From Parafilimonas sp. (GTDB taxonomy: Bacteria; Bacteroidota; Bacteroidia; Chitinophagales; Chitinophagaceae): a stretch of 10,115 nucleotides of DNA. The notes under the pieces are model-generated. The model ran no database searches and had not been told where the DNA came from. It worked only from the letters and a program-made list of their open reading frames with translations. The position numbers were made by a program, and so were the translations under genes. Shown here in pieces: positions 6,059 through 10,115 of this stretch; the stretch's first letter is position 1, and each line of letters begins with the position of its first letter. The DNA is taken from contig JAHEZC010000044.1 in NCBI GenBank assembly GCA_023251275.1, positions 1 through 10,115 of the forward strand, read 5' to 3'.

Positions 6059-8440
6059 TCATTCCGTCCCCAAACTCTTTACAGGGCTTGCAATAGCTGC
6101 TTTTATTGCCTGGAAACTTACAGTCAACAATGCAATCACAACAGCCAATAAACCTGCCAGCAAAAACATCCACCAACCGATGTTTATACGGTATGCAAAA
6201 TCCTGCAGCCATTTACTCATGGCAAACCATGCAACAGGTGATGCAATTAAGATGGAAAAGAATACAAGCTTTAAAAAATCTTTGGCAAGCAGTTGTGTGA
6301 TGCCCAAAACACTTGCGCCGAGCACTTTGCGAATACCGATTTCTTTTGCGCGTTGTTCTGCAGTAAATGAAGCAAGCCCAAATAAACCAAGACAGGAAAT
6401 TGCAACGGCTATAATTGCAAACACTAATATTAATGCAGATGTGCGCTGGTCATCTTTATACAATTCATTAAATGTATCATCTAAAAAATTATACTCAACA
6501 GGATTGCCGGGCAGTATTTTTTTCCATGTGTTTTGTAACGCGGTTATAGCTTGCGATGCACTCTTTGGCGAAATGCGTATCATAAATGTATTATACCAGT
6601 CAGGGGCCTGAAAAGCAACCAATGGCCCTGTTTTATCATGTAAACTTTTAAATTTAAAATCTTTCACAATACCTATGATCTGTCCTTGTTTGCCTTTCCA
6701 CCTAAAACGCCGCCCGATGTATGGCTGATGAATATTCAATTCTTTAATTGCTTCTTCATTTAAGACAACATTGCTTTTATCCGCTTCATCGTTCTCCCTG
6801 AACCATCTTCCTTCTTTCATTTGTAATTGCATGGTTGCTGCAAAGTCTGCATCAGTTGAAAGTTGTGCAAATTTTGGAGTGAATGAAGTATCATGCCCAT
6901 CCCAATCTGCACCTCCTGAAGAAATACTGCCAATGTTTGCAATGATCTGATTGGCTAATGAAACATTTTGAATACAACTTTGTCTAAGCAGGTCCTCTTT
7001 TATTGCAAGCGCTACCTGGCTCTTTTTATTGAAGTTAACATCACGTGGTATGTATGTTATCAGAACCTGTGATTTATTGTAACCGGGATTTGTTTGCTGA
7101 ATAAATTGCATTTGTTTATAAATAACAATAGAACCCGCAATCAGCGCAACAGAGATCGTAAACTGCAGTGTAACCAATCCTTTTCTTAAATAACCGTCTT
7201 TTAAATTTAAAACAGTAAAACCCCTGAATACATTTAATGGCTTAAAAGAAGACAACACTAATGCCGGGTAAATAGTGTTCAACACAAATGCTGTTAACAA
7301 TGTTAGTCCCATAAGTTGCCAAAGGCTTGCCGATGTGAGTGGCAGTTCAAAGTTTTTATTTGTAATGGAATTAAATGCAGGCAGGCAAAAATGGAGAAGG
7401 GCTAATGTTGCTGTTAATGCAATGCAACTTACGAGTAATGCTTCAGCAACAAATTGGTAAAACAAATGCAACCTGTTGGCGCCAACAATTTTTCTTACAC
7501 TTACTTCCTTTGCGCGAAGACTTGCTTTCGCGGTTGTCAGGTTCACATAATTAATACAGGCAATCAGCAATATTAAAATTCCCAATGCTGAAAAAATATA
7601 CACCGTTTTTTTATTTCCGCTCACAAAAACCGCAGACTGCAAATCGGTCTCAAAATGCATGTCTTTCAGATTGACAAGGCTGATAGTTGTTTGTTTTTCC
7701 GTATCGCCACTGCGTTGCTGCAGCACATTAGTAATCTTTTTCGTAACAGCAGCTACGTTTGTCCCGGGTTTTACTTTTATAAAAGTTATATAATTCGTGT
7801 TACCCCATTGCTCATCATTTGCTCTTCTGTCCGGGTCCAGTAAAAGATTTGAAAGCGGGATGAATGATGTGTATTGAAAGCTTGAATTAGCCGGTGCATC
7901 AGCCACAATTGCTTTTACAACTAAGTTCAGGCTATCTGCATGAATAACTTTTCCAATAGCATTTTCATTGCCAAAATATTTTTTTGCTGTGGATGCAGTA
8001 AGTATAATGCTGTTCGGATCGTTTGCAAATGCCGCAGCATTGCCCTCAATAAAATCATAGTGAAAAATAGTGAACCAATCGGCGTCCACAAAGGCGCATT
8101 TTTTTTCGTAAGAAAGATTATTATTAATATTAAAGATGGGCATATCACCTGTATGCAATCTTGCGGTTTTTTCAGCTTCAGGCACATCTGTTTTCACGGC
8201 ATCAGCAAGTAATAAAGGTGCTGCTTCCCAAATCCATCCTTGTGATTTCAGATTGGTTGTAAGACGATAAATATTATCAGCATCTTTATGGTAATCATCA
8301 AAACTTATTTCATTCTGCACCCATAAAAAAATAAGTACCGCTGCGGTCATACCAACTGATAAGCCGGTAACATTAATAACAGTTGTGATTTTATTTTTCC
8401 GGATACTGCGCCACGCAGTTTTAAAATAATTTTTAAACAT
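6059..8440 (-). CDS. MacB/FtsX-type ABC transporter permease B (793 aa, complete)
   Basis: Predicted eight-helix inner-membrane permease of the same subtype as A. I chose the ATG at 8440, giving MFKNYFKTAWRSIRKNK as in C and D; another ATG at 8449 would only add MYF. Helix 1 is at about 21-42. Periplasmic domain 1 has TAKKYFGNENAIGK (151-164). Helices are at about 280-300 (ACINYVNLTTA), 331-353 and 372-396, and about 421-440. Periplasmic domain 2 has WDGHD (513-517), LNEEAI (560-565), PYIG (573-576) and KDFKFKSL (593-600). The last helices are at about 669-692, 722-740 and 755-775. Edge motifs are RAKEVSVRKIVGAN (309-322) and AKEIGIRKVLGAS (698-710). The tail is SPVKSLGTE instead of NPVKSLRTE, the only glycine variant among the four visible tails. 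It lies 71 bp upstream of C. Partner ATPase and substrate are not visible. Confidence 0.96.
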   Translation of the reverse strand: MFKNYFKTAWRSIRKNKITTVINVTGLSVGMTAAVLIFLWVQNEISFDDYHKDADNIYRLTTNLKSQGWIWEAAPLLLADAVKTDVPEAEKTARLHTGDMPIFNINNNLSYEKKCAFVDADWFTIFHYDFIEGNAAAFANDPNSIILTASTAKKYFGNENAIGKVIHADSLNLVVKAIVADAPANSSFQYTSFIPLSNLLLDPDRRANDEQWGNTNYITFIKVKPGTNVAAVTKKITNVLQQRSGDTEKQTTISLVNLKDMHFETDLQSAVFVSGNKKTVYIFSALGILILLIACINYVNLTTAKASLRAKEVSVRKIVGANRLHLFYQFVAEALLVSCIALTATLALLHFCLPAFNSITNKNFELPLTSASLWQLMGLTLLTAFVLNTIYPALVLSSFKPLNVFRGFTVLNLKDGYLRKGLVTLQFTISVALIAGSIVIYKQMQFIQQTNPGYNKSQVLITYIPRDVNFNKKSQVALAIKEDLLRQSCIQNVSLANQIIANIGSISSGGADWDGHDTSFTPKFAQLSTDADFAATMQLQMKEGRWFRENDEADKSNVVLNEEAIKELNIHQPYIGRRFRWKGKQGQIIGIVKDFKFKSLHDKTGPLVAFQAPDWYNTFMIRISPKSASQAITALQNTWKKILPGNPVEYNFLDDTFNELYKDDQRTSALILVFAIIAVAISCLGLFGLASFTAEQRAKEIGIRKVLGASVLGITQLLAKDFLKLVFFSILIASPVAWFAMSKWLQDFAYRINIGWWMFLLAGLLAVVIALLTVSFQAIKAAIASPVKSLGTE

Positions 8441-8522
8441 AAAATACAATTTCTGATGTATAATTTAATAAACTCTGATTCCTTTTCTGTTTATCATTTC
8501 ATTCTCTTTTCCCAACTTTTAT

Positions 8523-8554
8523 GACTCTCCGACTTTCTGACTCTCTGACTCTTG
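8523..8554. repeat. Octamer tandem repeat between permeases A and B
   Basis: Four exact-length 8-bp units on the plus strand: GACTCTCC, GACTTTCT, GACTCTCT, GACTCTTG. They read as AGTC-rich units on the minus strand and begin 9 bp after the TGA of permease A. Unlike the repeats before C and D, this one sits next to the upstream gene's stop rather than the downstream start. Confidence 0.8.
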
Positions 8555-8563
8555 CTGAGAGTC
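8547..8563. repeat. Small perfect hairpin immediately after the stop of permease A
   Basis: GACTCT (8547-8552) and AGAGTC (8558-8563) form a 6-bp perfect stem with a 5-base loop. It starts on the base after the TGA of A on the minus strand. No U-run follows, since the octamers follow instead. The hairpin arises because the last octamer is partly self-complementary with the flanking bases, so I regard termination as unlikely. Confidence 0.55.
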
Positions 8564-10115
8564 TCACTCCGTTCTCAAACTCTTTACAGGATTTGCAATT
8601 GCTGCTTTTATTGCTTTAACACCAACAGTTATCAATGCAACACCAAATGTTATCAGCGCAGCTAATACAAAAACCCACCAACTCATATTTGTTTTGTACG
8701 CAAAATCCTGCAACCACTTATCCATTGCCCAATAAGCCACCGGCGTTGCGATTACAGTTGCTATAATTATCAATTTCAAAAAATCTTTACTAATCAATTG
8801 TACAACGCTACCGACACTAGCACCCAGCACCTTTCTGATGCCGATTTCTTTGGTCTTTACCTGCGCTGTATAAGTGGCTAATCCAAACAAACCCAGACAG
8901 GAAATAAAAATGGCGATGGCTGCAAAAGTTGTAAACAAAGTGCCTGCACGCTGTTGCGCCTGGTAATGCAATTCGAATGTCTTATCAAGAAAATCGTAAG
9001 AGAAAGGTGCGTTGTTTGCATATTTTTTATACTGCAGTTCTACGGCTTTGATGGCTGCCTGTGCCCCTGCGCCTGTTGTGCGTACGTATAAAGTGTTTTT
9101 AAATCCAGACGTTCTTATTACCAAAGGTGCAACAGGATCTTTCAACGATTTTAAATTAAAATCTTTTATCACACCTGATATTTCTCCATCGGCTTTCCCA
9201 TAGCCAATTTTTGTGCCTATATATGGAGGTTTCAAACCCATAGCTTTTACAGCAGTTTCATTCAAAATATATTTATTATCATCAGAAGGAGTTCCGGTAA
9301 AATTTCTTCCTGCAATGAACTGGTATTTCATCGTAGGTATAAAGTCTTTATCTGCTTGTACACGCCAAAGCATAAACGGAACATTATCCGCTTTACCATC
9401 CCAAACAATATCTCCTGAAACCTCTGTTACATTTGTAATGTCTGCTGCGCTACTAAACGAAACATTTAATATGCTCTTTTGCAATTGCAATTCATTCTCT
9501 ATAGCGTCAGCACTTTTCGTTGCTTCTTTGGGAAATGAAACCGTAAAAACATAGTTCTTATTGTAACCCAGGTCTTTATTTCTTATATATGCCATTTGTT
9601 TTGCCATTACAATTGTACCAACCAACAATATGAACGAGATTACAAATTGAAGAACTACTAATGATTTTCTGAATGAAGACGTTTTAATACCCAAAAAACT
9701 TTTATCGCGTATGGCGCCTAAAGGATTGAAAGATGATAATAACAGCGCGGGATAAATGCCTGAAATAAGTATTGTTCCTAAAAGTGCGGAAAACAATATT
9801 TCTAACATAGAAAAATTGGACAGGGAGAGAACTAATCGTTCGCCTGTAATTCTATCATACAATGGCTTCAATAAAGTGATTAAAACAATTGCGATAGAAA
9901 CAGCAAATCCGAATGTCAATACTGTCTCAGTAATGAATTGCAAAAACAATTGCCTTCTTTTTGCGCCAATGATTTTTTTTATACTTACTTCTTTAATTCT
10001 TACAAGAGCACGAGCCGTAGCAAGGTTTACATAATTAATGCTCGCTATGATCAATATTAATATGGCAACGAGTGCCATTATTCTTACAACCTGTAATGCT
10101 GAATTATCTCCGTCA
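8564..10115 (-). CDS. MacB/FtsX-type ABC transporter permease A, C-terminal 516 residues (partial)
   Basis: First gene of the visible array; its start lies beyond base 10115. The frame stays open from the TGA at 8566-8564 to the window edge. The codons upstream of the internal ATG at 10078 read D-G-D-N-S-A-L-Q-V-V-R-I and fit the family, so that ATG is not the start. Alignment with B (offset about 270) implies a full length near 786 aa. Visible residues: a helix at about 9-30 (ASINYVNLATA, with Ser in place of the Cys of the other copies), edge motif RIKEVSIKKIIGAK (39-52), helices at about 61-82, 103-126 and 151-171. The periplasmic domain at about 172-390 has WDGKAD (238-243), LNETAV (284-289), PYIG (297-300) and KDFNLKSL (317-324). 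Helices at about 391-414, 446-463 and 479-499 follow. The second edge motif is TKEIGIRKVLGAS (421-433). It ends NPVKSLRTE. Subtype as B; substrate unknown. Confidence 0.94.
   Translation of the reverse strand, partial: DGDNSALQVVRIMALVAILILIIASINYVNLATARALVRIKEVSIKKIIGAKRRQLFLQFITETVLTFGFAVSIAIVLITLLKPLYDRITGERLVLSLSNFSMLEILFSALLGTILISGIYPALLLSSFNPLGAIRDKSFLGIKTSSFRKSLVVLQFVISFILLVGTIVMAKQMAYIRNKDLGYNKNYVFTVSFPKEATKSADAIENELQLQKSILNVSFSSAADITNVTEVSGDIVWDGKADNVPFMLWRVQADKDFIPTMKYQFIAGRNFTGTPSDDNKYILNETAVKAMGLKPPYIGTKIGYGKADGEISGVIKDFNLKSLKDPVAPLVIRTSGFKNTLYVRTTGAGAQAAIKAVELQYKKYANNAPFSYDFLDKTFELHYQAQQRAGTLFTTFAAIAIFISCLGLFGLATYTAQVKTKEIGIRKVLGASVGSVVQLISKDFLKLIIIATVIATPVAYWAMDKWLQDFAYKTNMSWWVFVLAALITFGVALITVGVKAIKAAIANPVKSLRTE

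Larger units (their letters stand above)
8441..8563. other. 123-bp A-B spacer
   Basis: The longest gap in the window. Next to the stop of A it holds the octamer repeat and small hairpin listed separately. The remaining part towards B is AT-rich. I looked for a Bacteroidota-type promoter (TTG near -33, TAnnTTTG near -7) on the minus strand and found no good match; TAcaTcaG about 16 bases before the B start differs at two of six fixed positions. Confidence 0.55.

Noticed and set aside
6180..6611. 143-codon open frame on the plus strand
   Set aside because: It lies wholly antisense to permease B, whose protein shows family motifs throughout. The plus-strand translation has no recognisable domain and reflects codon composition of the real gene.
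7927..8187. 86-codon minus-strand open frame inside permease B
   Set aside because: Same strand but a different frame from B. The B frame carries the TAKKYFGN motif across this stretch, so this is an out-of-frame shadow.
8523..8554. CRISPR-like array
   Set aside because: Units are 8 bp, directly adjacent and without spacers, and no cas genes are present.
8547..8563. Intrinsic terminator after permease A
   Set aside because: The stem is only 6 bp and no U-run follows on the minus strand. It is better explained as part of the octamer repeat.
8564..10078. Permease A as a complete 504-residue gene starting at 10078
   Set aside because: The frame continues without a stop to the window edge with family-like residues, and the supposed start lies inside a membrane helix. 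The gene is truncated by the window, not short.
1..10115. Naming the genes macB
   Set aside because: E. coli MacB is a fused ATPase-permease with four membrane helices. These proteins lack a nucleotide-binding domain and have eight helices, so the symbol would mislead.

Overview
The window is one strand-uniform block of five tandem genes, all on the minus strand. Each encodes a large MacB/FtsX-type ABC transporter permease. In transcription order they are: A (8564-10115, N-terminus outside the window), B (6059-8440, complete, 793 aa), C (3627-5987, complete, 786 aa), D (1122-3506, complete, 794 aa) and E (1-1110, C-terminus outside the window). No other protein gene, tRNA, rRNA, CRISPR array or insertion sequence is visible. 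The plus-strand open frames are shadows of these genes.

The DNA is AT-rich and the starts lack Shine-Dalgarno sequences. The closest protein style I recognise (MFKNYxKTAWR at the N-terminus, NPVKSLRTE at the C-terminus, ACINFMNLSTA and KEIGVRKVLGAS membrane-edge motifs) is that of the long 'ABC transporter permease' paralogues of Bacteroidota. Chitinophagaceae or a relative is my best guess. This is recall, not a search result.

Each complete protein has two copies of the same half: one membrane helix, a periplasmic domain of about 220-240 residues, then three helices. That gives eight helices, with MacB_PCD-like periplasmic domains and two FtsX-like membrane domains. One polypeptide could therefore supply both permease halves of a transporter. 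No ATP-binding subunit, membrane-fusion protein or regulator lies in the window, so the genes look like 'orphan' permeases, comparable with the ADOP families of Acidobacteria. The substrate is unknown. The genes fall into subtypes: A and B resemble each other, C and D resemble each other, and E is a third type.

The spacers are 123 bp (A-B), 71 bp (B-C), 120 bp (C-D) and 11 bp (D-E). All three longer spacers carry a short tandem repeat of 7 or 8 bp units. The C-D spacer also holds a second, out-of-place copy of the sequence coding for the conserved C-terminal tail (KSLRTE-stop), a 6-bp palindrome, and a stretch resembling a dispersed intergenic repeat. The array probably grew by unequal recombination, and the spacers look like the scars. 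I see no convincing promoter or intrinsic terminator, so co-transcription of A to E is plausible but not shown.
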